From Trematomus loennbergii (lineage: Eukaryota; Chordata; Actinopteri; Perciformes; Nototheniidae), in assembly GCA_012861695.1 (NCBI GenBank), contig JAAOOA010000472.1, positions 122,501-186,500 of the forward strand: 64,000 bases of DNA, given 5' to 3'. A model generated the notes under the pieces. It ran no database searches, had not been told where the DNA came from, and worked only from the letters and a program-made list of their open reading frames with translations. Made by a program: the position numbers and the translations under genes. Below, one piece after another: positions 27,489-40,434 of this stretch; within the stretch, counting starts at the first letter, position 1; every line of letters starts with the position of its first letter.

Positions 27489-27780
27489 ATGGTAAATGGA
27501 CTGTACTTATATAGCGCTTTATCCAGTCTTTAAGACCCCTCAAAGCGCTTTACATACTACATGTCATTCACCCATTCACACCCATTCATACAGAGCAGTG
27601 TACCTTACTCTAGGACCTAACATTCACACACACACACACCATGACCATGCCATCAGGAGCAACTCAGGGTTAAGTATCTTGCCCAAGGATACATCGACAT
27701 GTTGACTGCATGGGCTGGGATCGAACCCACAACCCTTCTGGTTGAAAGACGACCGCACTCCCTCGCAGCCACAGCCGCCC
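27489..27780 (-). mobile_element. tRNA-derived SINE (minus strand)
   Basis: Read on the minus strand, it starts with a tRNA-like head (GGCGGCTGTGGC, then GGTTCGATCCCAGCC as B box). It ends in AAAGCGCTATATAAGTACAG and TCCATTTACCATT, a 3' tail found in many teleost SINEs. A small CA run at 27623-27639 interrupts the body. Confidence 0.8.
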
Positions 27781-28137
27781 TATGAAGAGTTATACCACTC
27801 TCATGTCTGCATGTTAGCTTAGCTTATCTTTGGATAACTAGCCTGGATCTGTCCAAAGGTAACTACATCTGCGAACCAGCACTTTTAAACTCACTAATTG
27901 ATATTCTTTTACATAAAAAACTAAGTACAAAAACAGCAAGTGTGATGATAGATGTGTCAGTTTTGCAGTAAGTTATGCTACTGTAACTGGCTGCTGGCTG
28001 TTGCTTTATATGAAGTCAAAATCGATCTCAGGAGAGAAAGTGAATAGACATATTTCCCAAAATGTTAAACCATTATTTTAGCAATGAAGCCTTTCTCCTG
28101 CTTTGAGTATATACTTGTTATTATATGATCTTTAATC

Positions 28138-28720
28138 CAGGGGTGTCAAACTCATACACAGTGGGCCAAAATGGAAAAAATGGGTACTAGTCGAGGGCCG
28201 GACTGTTCAATGTTTATTGCAAAACTTATTGAAATTAACTTATTGCACATATTAAACCTGGAACTAACAAAGCTGAAATTATTGCATATAAAAACAACAT
28301 TAAACATTAAATAATCAGTTGCATTCATTTCTTATGGCTCTATCTGCAGCTTTTCCAGAGTCATTTCTTATGATTACATTTTTCCACAGGCCAACAACAG
28401 CTTCAACAAAACTATTTCCCTCAAAGAAAAAAACAAACATGCCCTGTTGTCGTGAGAACAAAAATGCAGAAGGAAACATCCATTGAAACTCAGTGTGCTG
28501 CTCTGTGATGCTAGTTCAAGCCAGATACTTGGCATCTCATCTTGGGTGCAAGCTCATCAATGTTTGGGGTCAGGCTCTGAGCTGAGGAGACCCTCAGGAT
28601 TGAGTGAAGGTGCAATATACCGCGGGCCAGATCTAATAGTAATTAAACATTATCCTGCGGGCCGAAATGAAATCCACCAGGGCCTGATTTGGCCCCCGGG
28701 CCTTGAGTTTGACACATGTG
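28138..28720. mobile_element. Complete hAT MITE (Charlie-like), 583 bp
   Basis: The left terminus CAGGGGTGTCAAACTCA and the right terminus TGAGTTTGACACATGTG form inverted repeats, with the right end mutated in its last bases. The element is flanked by a perfect 8-base duplication CTTTAATC (28130-28137 and 28721-28728), diagnostic of hAT transposition. The interior has GGGCCGGACTG and GGGCCGAAATGAAATCC motifs and no open transposase. It is probably moderately young because the duplication is intact. Confidence 0.9.
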
Positions 28721-28728
28721 CTTTAATC

Positions 28729-29569
28729 AATACAACCAGTAGTTATTATGCGATGAATGTTTGTTTATTTTCGGACTTTTACCATCAGCAAGGGCATAGA
28801 ACTCCATGCCATTTCATCGATATACAAAACCACACTTAATTGGTTGTTGTTCGTATACTAATTCATTAGAAAAGCGTAGCAATGTTGTTGGCTGTCATCA
28901 GATTTGAAGCTGCTGTTCACTTGTTTGAATAGGAACAAGGAATTTGCAACTAATCCTGGAAAACATTTGCCAAGGCACATTCAACACTACGAGATAATAG
29001 CCTCTCTTTGGTGAAGTGGGCAATCTCCTGGCAAAGCTACATTTGATTTAATATCTTATCTTCTATCTTAACTAGATTGTTATTACACTGTACTCATTAT
29101 TCTGTTCAATCCATTACTGTTTGTTGTCTCTTAAGGGAATACTTTACAATAATGAAAATATTGAAATGGTTGCCTCTGAATATGGAGGCAATCTCTGTTA
29201 ACCGCATCCATGTAGTTTTAGTTTTACTAAGCATACTTCAGATCAGAAAATTATTTTATGGGTCATTTTGCAATGTCTATTGTTTGCTCAACTATATTCA
29301 TTTGTGCAGGAATAGGAAACAGTCTACTGGACTAGAGCGTATGTGTATGAATGTCAATAGAGCGGATGACTTCCTTTAAATACAGAATGATGTAGAGAAA
29401 TGGCAAAAACATCAAGTATTGTATGCACTTAGTAGTTCATTATTATCGTTATCTATTCATAAATGTCATGGTCAAGGTTATCAGTATTTGCCGCTTGCTA
29501 TTAGTGTTTCTTGCAATGCCTGGAAGAAACATTACTTTACTGTACACAGGAAATATTGGTGAGTATTTT
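28729..29569. other. Unique AT-rich sequence, nothing recognised
   Basis: A 100-codon plus-strand frame at 29077-29379 is AT-driven and shows no domain. No repeat terminus was found. Confidence 0.45.
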
Positions 29570-30640
29570 TTCCAGAGTAATTACTATTTTGCTCTGAAAT
29601 AGTGATATTTAATCATTTTGGAGTGTATTTATTACTCATAGCTTCTAGAGTGCGATCAAAAATGCAGAGTCAATTCTATTGGAGTTAAACCATGACCACG
29701 CTGTAACGGAGGTGATCTCTGGGGCCATAGATCTCGGTCTCCGTTACGGATTATACAGCTTCATTATTGGCGAAGTATATTCATTTATTCCATGCTAAAA
29801 CCTTGCACAGGAAGCATGTGATTATATGTCATTTATGCATATAATTGTCACGATCTGTCTAGGTTTTAGTTTGTCTGTCTCTGTTTCCTGTTTAGTTTGA
29901 AAAGTGTTCCCCCTCCCGTCTTGTCTGTTGCTGGTGATTGCGTTCACCTGGTGCCCTGTGTTTCTCCTCCCTCCTCACCTGTGTCTTGTTGGTTTGATTA
30001 GTCCTGTGTGTATTTAGGTTCTGTTTTCCTGTTAGTGTGTGTGTGTGTGAGGTCCTTGGTGCTGGTGACTGTGTTCACGTGAGACAGTCATATTGAGGCT
30101 GTGTGTATCCTGTACCACAAAGAGGAATAAATGCCCACACTGGTTGTATTTGAACTCTCTGCCTCTGCCTCCTTGCTTGGTCGGCCTGCTCAATGGTCAG
30201 CTTCACACACGCCCACATGTTCCTTAAGCACTTGGTTTATTTACCTTTTTATTGTAAAGATCATTATGGTTCATTTATTCTATTCTGAGTAAAATGACCT
30301 TCTATTGGGAGTAAAATTACCTTCTAGTTGGAGTGAAATGACGTTTGATTGGGAGTAAAATTACCTTCTAGTTGGAGTGAAATGACGTTTGATTGGGAGT
30401 AAATTACCTTCTATTATGAGTAAAATGGCAGTAGAGTTGTTTTTAATATACACTACATAGAGTAAATAACCATTAAGCAGAGTCAAATCTAAGCACATAA
30501 TAGAGTAAAATGAACTCTAAAATAGAACTCTGAACAAAGAGTACATTTTACTCTATATAGGTTGGGACCAAATGTAATATTTTTTGAGTAAAATGTTATT
30601 CAATTTGAGTCAATTTTACTCAGAGAAATTTACTGTGTAG
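29570..30640. mobile_element. Unclassified GAGTAAAAT-rich element with an LTR-like insert
   Basis: Both outer parts (29570-29690 and 30285-30640) are built from variants of GAGTAAAAT or its complement. The right end reads CAATTTTACTCAGAGAAA then TTTACTGTGTAG, a terminus seen in abundant teleost non-autonomous elements. A 44-bp unit beginning GGGAGTAAAATTACC is tandemly repeated about 2.3 times from 30307. The superfamily and exact limits are unclear. Confidence 0.55.
29858..30215 (+). mobile_element. LTR-like segment, possible solo LTR
   Basis: It begins TGTCACGATCTGTC, has a promoter-like GTGTGTATTTAGG about 150 bases in and a polyadenylation signal AATAAA near 30127, then a CT-rich end. 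This order resembles solo LTRs of teleost Gypsy-type retrotransposons. I could not find a flanking target duplication or a convincing 3' CA boundary, so a LINE or SINE 3' end is an alternative. Confidence 0.4.
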
Positions 30641-31664
30641 TACCTTTTATGGAAAGCTTGTATCAACTCCCTGGCTGTAGTGCAAATACCAAACATGTTA
30701 ACAAATACAAGATGTTCTTTTGACCGTGAGAAGAGTCTCATGAAGCGACCCTGCAGCCCAGAGGTCGAGTCAGGACTGACAGTCAAGCTGCAATACATCA
30801 ACAAATGGCTGAGGAGCGTGTGAGCACAATGGCTGGGTTTTGGAGTCCGCTGGAACAACTCGGAGCCTTGCGTCACCTTAGAGCCAATTATGAGAAACAC
30901 ACAGAAGCTATATATTTTGTGTTGGGTCCCAGGGGCCTCTTTGAGGAAGCAAAAGCCCTGAAAGCTGAAGAACAAAAAAGGGAGAAGAGTGGGCTATGAA
31001 TCCAGCATAATAATGTCAATGCACTTCAAGGCTTCAGTGTCTCTTCCTCTCACAGGACTGCAAAGTAAACCAGAAATAGCTTCCTGTATTTACCAGGAAG
31101 CTGGGCATATCCTCATCTGTTTGTTATCATTAATATATGCAAATGTATTAGTCATGTCCCATTGGGAATATACAATATGAGGTAGCTTGGATTGATGGTG
31201 TGCAAATGGACTGAAATAATGTGCTCTTTGTCTTTTGGCTACACTCTGGATCTTTGAAATGCATGAAGGGTGTGCATGATATATTGTATGGTAATGTCTC
31301 CTGTTTGGCACATGAGCTGAATAGAGGGATATTGGTATTCTATCACGGTAGAATGTTTTATTTCTTATTTTGTTGCAAATAAACAGAAACTGATTGTCCA
31401 AATTGTGTAATTTTGCACAATGCAACATCTACGAATTCAGAGATGATGTTAGTTTGTTAAATCTGATTAAACATGCATGATCATTCAAGTTGTTATATAC
31501 AGTATATGGTCTATTGTTTTAAAAAAAGATTGAGGAACAATAGCAGAAAACACAACACCGAATAAATCCGATTTACAACTAAATATTACAAACGGAATAT
31601 TAAACACATAATAATTCATACAGTATAGAGAAGATTACAGAAGTCAGACAACACATAAACGAAG
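30641..31664. other. Unique intergenic sequence; a charged 64-codon frame of unknown meaning
   Basis: The plus-strand frame 30805-30999 has a glutamate/lysine-rich C-terminal half (EEAKALKAEEQKREK) that looks helical. It has no recognised homologue and no obvious splice context, and a longer minus-strand frame overlaps it. I treat it as unproven. Confidence 0.3.
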
Positions 31665-31968
31665 ACATAGGTATTTGTATTTGTGACTAGTACCTCTACT
31701 GGGACATGTCTCCATGCTTTAATGTTCAGAAAGCTCTTTATTTTCTCATACTGCCTGTGCTGCAGCACCTCTTTTCACCCTCTGTCTGAAACCAGAGCCC
31801 AGTCTGCTCTGATTGGTTAGCTGGCCGGCTCTGTTGTGATTGGTCAACCGCTTAGAGATGTTCCGCCTCTTACCCTATCACGTACAATGTGTTTGAGCGC
31901 TAGTAAATATAAAGCGCGAGTGTTACATAGTGATGTCGCCATGTTACAGGAAAGGAAAAACCCCCAAA
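31665..31968 (-). mobile_element. MITE copy, GGTGCTGCAGCACAGG family (minus strand)
   Basis: It shares with the copy at 58.28-58.70 kb, in opposite orientation, the ordered blocks CATGTCTCCATGCTTTAATG, CATACTGCCTGTGCTGCAGC, CACCCTCTGTCTGAAACCAG and a CCAATCA/ATTGGTTAG pair. The far end abuts a GATA microsatellite at about 31.98 kb. The internal part contains two ATTGG motifs. Non-autonomous and non-coding. Confidence 0.75.
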
Positions 31969-31992
31969 TTATATATAGATAGAAAGATATAT

Positions 31993-32103
31993 TGATAGAT
32001 AGATAGATGGATGGATGGATGGATGGATGGATGGATGGATGGATGGATGGATGGATGGATGGATGGTGATGGATGGATGGATGGATGGATGGATGGATGG
32101 ATG

Positions 32104-32170
<67 letters not shown>

Positions 32171-32195
32171 GGATGGCTGGCTGGATGGATGGATG

Positions 32196-32254
<59 letters not shown>
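31993..32254 (+). repeat. (GATA)n/(GATG)n tetranucleotide array
   Basis: The array is layered: a few GATA units, a run of about 25 GATG units interrupted once by GATGGTGATGG, a GATA run, a GATG/GCTG patch, and a final GATA run. The Ser-Ile-Tyr-Leu and His-Pro-Ser-Ile frames on the minus strand are translations of the repeat. Confidence 0.97.
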
Positions 32255-33644
32255 GTACTGCAGTAGGAAGCTGAAACGATTGAAACATGCCATCACAGAC
32301 TGCAGTGTATGTAGATCACATCTTGCAGAGATTAAGAAGGAGTAATGTCAAGGCTACATTCCCACTTGGAGAGAAAGTAAAACATACCTAAGGCTCCTGA
32401 TCTGTGTTAATGTATTCCTCACTCACAGCGCAGTATGAATAACGGTGACTTCATAAGACTCATTGCCATAAGGAGGGAAAGCAAACACGTCTAGCCATTT
32501 GGCCGTATTAGTTATGCGCCGTGTGTATCTGCTGTCTCTGTGATCCTTATCCAATGCTCAGATTCATATCCCCAGCAGGATTTTTTTTAACTAAACAAAG
32601 ATTAGGCAGAGATTTGGTTGTTTGTTTATCATCTAAATGAATGTCGAAAGGTCAGCTTCAGGATAAATGGAAGCAGAACAAAATGAATTCTCGCCTGTTT
32701 TCATTACTGCCAAAACTCTGAGCCTCGGACCAAAATGTACCAAAATGTCCACTTGATGCACATGATACCCTCACAGTGTATGTGCCCGCTGAAACATGCC
32801 AACGGTTGTAAGTTAAGCCGTCAAACAGAAGCATATGGTCGGAGGAGATGGTCGTTAAGCTCCTTCTGTTGCAACAATACTACCACTGCTCCAACTAGAA
32901 ATAACATGATCATCTTAGTAATAGTCTGAAAGCCCATTTATCCCTGGAGCATCTGTGCTGCTATGCTAATAATGTTTTATGTCCAATATCTGGAGGTTAT
33001 GACTCAGTTATCTTGTCATCTGGAGACATCAAGCTGCTTCCTCATCATCATTACTTTATTATCTGCAGATAACAAATGGTGCTGGTGTTTATTTCCCAAA
33101 GGCCGAGATCTCAAGATAGCAATTTAATTACGATGGTATTTGGAGGTATCTAATATCATTTTCTTGTGTTCATAACCTGAAATGTCTGAGTCATTGTGGA
33201 GGGATTCCTCTCAGAGAAAAGACATCCCGGAGGAAGACAGCTCAAACATAACATTGTATGATTATGTAAGAAGAAGCCTTCATAAAATATTATCACAACC
33301 TCTGGTTATCTTTAGATATTGGTATCACTACATCTTGATCTTGACATGATGGCTTAACGCATGGATGCAGGAAGGGGGGGTGCTGAGGGGGCTGCAGCAC
33401 CCCCATCTGCGAGGCTCCACTAGCACCCACACCTTTTTTTTTAACCTGGATTTGTGAGAATCAACCTTAAAAAACACAATCAATTCTATAGTTTTCTCAC
33501 AAAAGGCTATTTGTAGTACTAAAAAAGACTGGTTACTATGATCACATATTTGTTTATATAATCTTATGCTATTGAATGCAATGATTGGTATATTATAAAA
33601 TGACCCACATTTTGTTTTCAGAGCTAAAAGTCATCGCAAGACTG
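32255..33644. other. Unique sequence with a G/C-rich hairpin fragment at 33.37 kb
   Basis: Nothing coding is seen. At 33374-33404 the arms GGGGGTGCTG and CAGCACCCCC can pair across a short G-rich loop, and this may be the tip of a transposon fragment. Confidence 0.4.
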
Positions 33645-33714
33645 AGTATTTTTAAACACGAGTATCTGTACTTCTACTTGAGTAAAGGATGTGTGTACTT
33701 TTGCCATCTCTGCA
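33645..33714 (+). mobile_element. Terminal fragment of the AGTAC-rich element family
   Basis: The ~70 bases ACGAGTATCTGTACTTCTAC through TTTTGCCATCTCTG match the right terminus of the element at 43.1-43.9 kb and the outer ends of the copies at 50.4 and 51.4 kb. A further AGTAC-rich patch at 34100-34165 resembles the opposite end but is not oriented to form one intact element. Confidence 0.6.
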
Positions 33715-34717
33715 TATTTCCAGCTTACTACGCTCACCCGTCTCAATCAGTGATGGGGGGGGGGTTCACTCCCCAGCTAAACCTATCACTTCGCCTCTAT
33801 TCCCACAAGCCAATCACAGCGCATTGCTAAACCTTTAAATCTGCTCTCTCCCCTCCTGACAGCTGTCATTTCAGGCGACTCCACGCAGCCCTCATCCACC
33901 CCTCAACCCCCCGAAAGCACGGTCAAGGTTAAACCCCTCCTCTCCAGCCCTTCTCCCCCTCTTCATCTCCCCGAATCCTGGGTCAAACTTAAACCACTAC
34001 TCTTGTTTTTTGTTGTTTTTTAACTTTATTTTAATTTTGCTTAAACAACACATAGTGTCAAAGACAACAACCCCCCCCCCTCTACAGAATAAGACAAGAT
34101 AAATAAGAGTAAAGTACAAGTATGTCAAAATTGTTCTTAAGTACAGTACTTGAGTAATGTACTTCCCACACTTATGGTTAACAAACAATTATTCCATAGT
34201 AAGTTTCAAAGGTTTGCTTCAAAAAACATGCATTCATCATGAATTATAGCTGAACTGTGTCTGTGGGTGTACAACTGATGGTATTATTTTATGGTTGGCT
34301 TAATGATGGTAATAAAAGGGTGATCATGTTTGTTTTCAATCATACTGAATTGTTAATTGCATGAAATGATGAGCTGTTTTTTATGTTTTATATATGTCTA
34401 ACTGTGTGTGTGCGGACCCCAGGAAGAATTAGTGCTAATGTTGATCCTAATGAAGAACAAAGAAGTGAGTGAACACATCTCAAAGACATCTCAAAAACCT
34501 CATGACATTCAGCCAGGATCAGTGTTTTTCTTTGTCCTTAATATATCTGGCACAACAAATACACATGGATGGATTTATGCTGCTTCTGAAATACGAGAGT
34601 TAAATTAAACAAAATAAGATATACTTCTAATGTCCCCAAAGGAAAATCTGGTTCTGGACTCCTGCAGTTAACACATAGAACAACATCACACTTACCCTGC
34701 ATATTACAGTTACAGTA
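33715..34717. other. Intergenic sequence with short homopolymer runs
   Basis: G runs (near 33755) and C runs (near 34070) flank pyrimidine-rich sequence. No gene was recognised. Confidence 0.4.
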
Positions 34718-35417
<700 letters not shown>

Positions 35418-35906
35418 AGGGGACCTATCATGCAAAATGCACTTTTGTACGTCTTTTATACATGAATATGTGTCCCCGGTGTTCCAGGGAACTCACCAAG
35501 TGTCAGAAAACACAACCCTCTCTATTTTCCTCCATACCCAAATCTCTAAAAAAGGGGCTGCAACGGATCTGATAAAAACTGATCCAGATTTGAACACTGT
35601 CCTGACGTCAGGACGGTGGCGCTACGGCTATTGGGCCAACTCCACCAATCAGGAGGAGACAGCCACGGCCATTGCTGTTTGAAAGCGCTGGAGACGCTGT
35701 AGTACATATGCCAGGCCTGTAGGTGGTGCTGTTCTCACAGAATCAGCCCTTGCAAAAACAGATCTAAAAAATGTCAAATTGAGCAAAATGAGGCATGGCT
35801 AAAATGCATGATCTGTTTGGTATTTTGAAAAAAAAAAAGTATAAATATGCCTTATATAGGTATGGTCCTACACTATATTATTCAAATATAGCATGATAGG
35901 TCCACT
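35418..35906 (+). mobile_element. Complete Kolobok/T2-like MITE, 489 bp
   Basis: The ends are AGGGGACCTATCATGC and GCATGATAGGTCCACT, near-perfect inverted repeats, each bordered by TTAA (35414-35417, 35907-35910). The interior has an ATTGGGCCAACTCCACCAAT palindromic core and a GAGGCATGGCTAAAATGC block. It is almost identical, in opposite orientation, to the copy at 42134-42619. The open frames through it are identical shadows in both copies and do not resemble a transposase. Confidence 0.9.
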
Positions 35907-36984
35907 TTAAATTATTTAAGTTAGCCTTATATAGAACATTAAGAGAAAAGAGAAAGCTGCATTTAATAGCTATAACATTGCTTACACACAAAACAGTGTT
36001 TATTGTATTCTCTGTGAACAATACAACATCATCATAGCTTAGTTTGTTGTTCAGGAGTTGTTGTTTGTCGACTCGATGCAGCATTCGTCTGCGTAAAAGA
36101 AACATATTGCAGTCTGGAGCGGAGACTTCCAGCATGGGTGCTCCAGATGAATGGATTGTCGGTATGAAGCATGAGTTACCCTACTCATAAGAGCAATGCG
36201 GATTGATGGATTCATTGTTAATAATCACCGGTCTTAAATCACAAACAGCCCTGTGGTCAAAAAGCATCTCTTCAATCTTCTTCAAGTCCAACACAAGAGT
36301 CCCTTCATTTCAGAATGGTAAACTGTAAGTCCTAAAAAACGATATGTTTGTGCAGCATCAGATTCAGGTTTATCGCCAAGTAGGTTTACATGTAACTAGG
36401 ATTTGCTCTGGTGTATACTATATGGTGCATACAGAAACACAATAAGAGGATTGAAGATGGAAAAACTGAACTATTTTGAAAGCTATTTAAAAAGTATTAA
36501 AATAAATGTTTACGAAAAATGTAACTTCACGAAAAAAGTAAGCGCGATAAGAATACGATGAAAAATTGTGCAGTATATTAGAATGAAAAGTGGCAGAGGT
36601 GCACAGTTTTAAAAGAGTAAGCATCAATATAACTCATTACATTTCAGAGACAGTAATATTCTAACTGCTCACTACCAATAATGCTGTTTGTCTGGAGAAT
36701 CAATATCAATATATATATTACCAAATCAGGACAGACATATTCCTGGCTTTTAATCCGTTGTTAAGCACAAGGCTTCAGTTCTGTGATCTGCCCACAAGCG
36801 TCCAATAAAACACAGATAATATGAGTTTTAAATTGCATGAGGGTGTGACTCGCCGGCCTCCTGACCGCTGGCTCACATTACGCATGGGAATCAATCATTT
36901 GGACCTCATAAAGCAGATAAGGAGCAGGAGGACAGGAATAGGAAATGCGGCTCTAATTGGTCAGATCGGCGGCACCTTCAGCTC
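35907..36984. other. Unique AT-rich sequence, nothing recognised
   Basis: No repeat termini or coding signals were seen. Confidence 0.45.
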
Positions 36985-37620
36985 TAAAGCTGGCTGCACA
37001 CCAACCCGATTTTGGGAGTCAGAGGCCGTCAGAGGCAGTCGGGCATTCGCGGCGCCCTACTCAGGTTGGTGTGTCCCGCACCGTCGTCTCTTTACGGCAC
37101 CTTTTCACACCTCCCGCGGGAGGTCAGAGAAAGTCGGCCCAAGCAATCACTCTGATTGGCTGTTCACACTACCGCTGCCTGCTGGCAAGGACAGTTATTG
37201 CCACTCGTCGACTGAAGTATTTGCGGTGTGTTCGTAGGCGGGCGGCGTAGGTGGGCGGCGTAGCGGGCGGCGTAGCCGACGCAGGCAACGTAGCTGACGT
37301 AAAAGTCGGGACGCCTTCGGTACGCGTTCTTTGGTCTCAGGTGGGTGTGTAGCGGCCATAATACTCTATTTTGTTGCTGTTTTAACAACACAGTCTCACT
37401 CCTGATCGTCCAATAGCGACGCTTGGTCAGGGTCCTTTGGCGTGCAGTTGTGACGCGCCGAGTCTCCTTCAGCTTCATAAACAGACGCTAAGAGCTTTCA
37501 ACTGATTGCAATGTATTCCCATCGGCGGCGGTATTTGACGCTCAGGGAAGCACCGCATCGGTCCATGTCCGGTGGCAGTTAAAGGCAATGTGAGCGTCAA
37601 CGGCTCCTTCAGACACAGAC
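36985..37620. repeat. CpG-rich compound repeat, probably MITE-derived
   Basis: This GC- and CpG-rich island stands out from the AT-rich flanks. The first part carries CACACCAACCCGATTTTGGG and later GGTTGGTGTGTCCCGCACC, which suggests inverted ends. The second part holds a degenerate tandem array of GGGCGGCGTAG units (37238-37275) and a block TCCTTCAGCTTCATAAACAG that I associate with abundant teleost non-autonomous elements. A host CpG island promoter is the alternative. Confidence 0.45.
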
Positions 37621-39357
37621 GAGGTGTGAACTGTCTGAACTCACCTGAACTTATTTCTTTCTATTCACACAACGAGGTTCAGAGTCATGAATGCCTTTGA
37701 GGATTTCAACAGGAAAATACATATTTGAAAGCAATACAGAGTAACTGGGAGCCCTACTGAATTATATAACATTATATTTGTAATTGTCAGTTTGTGCTAA
37801 TTTGTTATTATTATTATTATTATCAAATACATTTATCTCAACAAGAGAATCAATTATTATGCAAGATTTAGCTATTTCCTGATTTCCATTTGCAGTCCCT
37901 GAGCACGATCAAAAACACTTTAAACATTAAAATCACACAAATAATTATGTAGACAGATCAAAGAACAGATCTATAAAATATGAATAGAAGCATATTTATC
38001 TGTACTACTGAAATATTCAATTCATTTCAACAACCAACGGTAGAGTTTATGTTTTCGAGACTATTTTTTATCCATTTTCCATGCACCGTGGGAAAAGGAG
38101 TGACATTAAAACCTTTCCACCCTAATTGAGTGCAGTGAGGCACCCCCAGATTACCCACAATGCTTACACAATACCTAGATAATTGCACAAAGACTCTTTG
38201 AGAGAGAGAGATCTGCCTTATACTCCTGCTAAAATCTGAACTATTTTTGTGTTTTTCATGTGCAAAATGGTGCCTTTTACGCTTCTTGATGACAACAGAG
38301 AGCACAATACACTACAGTAATGTTTGTATGCTTCTTAATAAAAGAACAATAAAACTAAAAAGCAGTGTCTTTGTGACAGGGCTTTTATGGTAATTGGATA
38401 GAGGATAATATGAGTCTTTTTATAGAAGTAATATATTCCTTTATGTATCTGAAAACACTCTAATAACCACATTTGAAGAGGTTTTGTTTGCACGGGAAAG
38501 AACAAAGTATTATATCTTTAGTAAGAACACATTAGAATGACAGATATACCTCGTATACTTAATTCACTTTGTATTTTTGTAATCCCATTAAAAGGAACAA
38601 AGTCTGAACAGCCCATCCCTCCTTTCTAAGTGCCCCTGCTTTTATACATCAGTTATTTTTGCTGCATTCTCCCAGATAATAAATACTATACTTCTCTGTG
38701 AGGACATTTTCTACTTCAATCATCCATTTTCATTTACAGCGCTCGCCACATAGCTGACGAATCCCAGCGTGCCGCAACAATAGAACGAGCTTCGTATCGA
38801 AGGCAATACTCCAAAGGTCATGGGTTACAACCTCCAAACGCTGCAGTGACAGAATTATAAAAGGTCAAAGCAACAAACTGGAAATGGAGGCTAAGTGGAG
38901 AAGAAGCGGGGTTTCCTGATGAGAACATATGAGGATGAAGAAGAAGAGGGATGAAGAGGAGGGGGTGATGTGAGGAGATGAGTTTCCAGCCGACAAAACG
39001 AGCAAAGACTGATTCTGATATTATGAAAACCAGTGAGTCAGACCTGTGAAATAAAGCAAGGACATGAAAAATCTAGAAAGGCCAAGAAGCAAAAAAGCCA
39101 AAAACTGGACATCGCTCTCATTTCATAATGTGTGCAGCCCATTGAGAGTTTCAATGATCAGTCACTGTTTATATTTACTCATTTCATAACGTGTGTTCAC
39201 CTTAAAATAATCAAACTTACCAAGGAGCGCTGAAACAACACCAAGTTGTTTTGAAACCTTAAAACCACATTTGGATTGAACAAAAACAAACAATTACAAC
39301 AAATAAGGAAATGGAGAGTACACGAAGCCATTTCTCAAGATGTTAACACAAGTACTC
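37621..39357. other. Unique AT-rich sequence, nothing recognised
   Basis: A short ATT run (37806-37821) is the only simple repeat. No coding exon was recognised. Confidence 0.45.
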
Positions 39358-39480
39358 ACAAAGAGGTGCTGCAGCACAGGCAGTATGAGACAAATAAAGA
39401 GCTTTTTGAACATTAAAGCATGGAGACACGACACAGTAGAGACACAACATACAAATATGCACTTGGAAATTAGCATAATA
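39358..39480 (+). mobile_element. Fragment of the GGTGCTGCAGCACAGG MITE family
   Basis: The segment GAGGTGCTGCAGCACAGG through AACATTAAAGCATGGAGACA matches the copies at 31.7 and 58.5 kb, but both termini are missing or diverged. Confidence 0.7.
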
Positions 39481-40268
39481 CCGCCAAACGAGGATTTTAC
39501 ATTACAATGGTATGCTTTCCTTCAGTTCTCTGAGATAGTATGAGACCATATGGCACATCAACCCCTAGTTATACCATATGTAAGCTGGGCTATAGCCTCT
39601 TTAAGCTGCCACCCACAGAACAGATTTAAAGCAATTCTATCCCCATCATCATCATCTCAATATCTCCGAACCCCTTCCTCACCCTTCTGTTTCCATTTGA
39701 AGCCGTCTCGCCGGAAGGCAAGCTGATTATTATGAGCAGTCATAATCCTGCAAACAGCCACCTCATGCAGTGTTCATAACTTTGTTGACACTTTTCTTGG
39801 CAGAGTTTCCATTTCCTGAGAAAACACTCATGAGTGGGGAAAAAAAACTGCAGTGCTTTAAAAAGATCTCAATCTTTTCGAGCACTACACAAAACAGAAA
39901 ATGTACAGAATGAGAGTGGCTGACATGGGGGCTGAGATGGGGAGAGGAGGAGGTAATCTGTGGGAGAGGGTTCCTAAAACACTCCAGAGAGAACCGTCGG
40001 AGCGGCAGTGCAGGGTTCAATTTTCAGAAAAGAGCATTATAACAGCAGATTATCTCAGCAGAGGAATCATGGCTGCCCTCCAAAATAACATCATCACTTT
40101 GGGTCGTGTTGCGATTGTTTAGCATTTACCATCTGAAAGGAAACGGACGATCAAGGGGAAGAGAAGGAGGACAAGAAGAAGAGCAAATGTGGATCTGTGC
40201 GATGGTTCAGGCTTTATCCCTCTCAGAGAAGTGCCCGAGGTTCAGAGAAGCTTAGGGCTGATCTGCTG
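39481..40268. other. Unique intergenic sequence, nothing recognised
   Basis: No repeat terminus or convincing coding frame is present. Confidence 0.4.
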
Positions 40269-40288
40269 CGCACGCATGCACACGCACG

Positions 40289-40368
<80 letters not shown>

Positions 40369-40434
40369 ACACACACACACACCACACACACACACACCAC
40401 ACGCACGCACACACACACACACACGCACACACAC
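40269..40434 (+). repeat. (CA)n microsatellite with CACG and CACC variants
   Basis: The head is CACG-rich, followed by a pure CA core and then a block of CACAC-CACAC interruptions at about 14-base spacing. The His-Thr and Cys-Val frames are shadows. Confidence 0.97.

Noticed and set aside
30805..30999. Charged 64-codon frame that looks like a helical protein segment
   Set aside because: No homologue recognised, an overlapping longer frame on the other strand, and no splice or promoter context. Kept only as a note in its interval.
31844..32296. Ser-Ile-Tyr-Leu / His-Pro-Ser-Ile repeat frames
   Set aside because: Translation of the GATA/GATG array.
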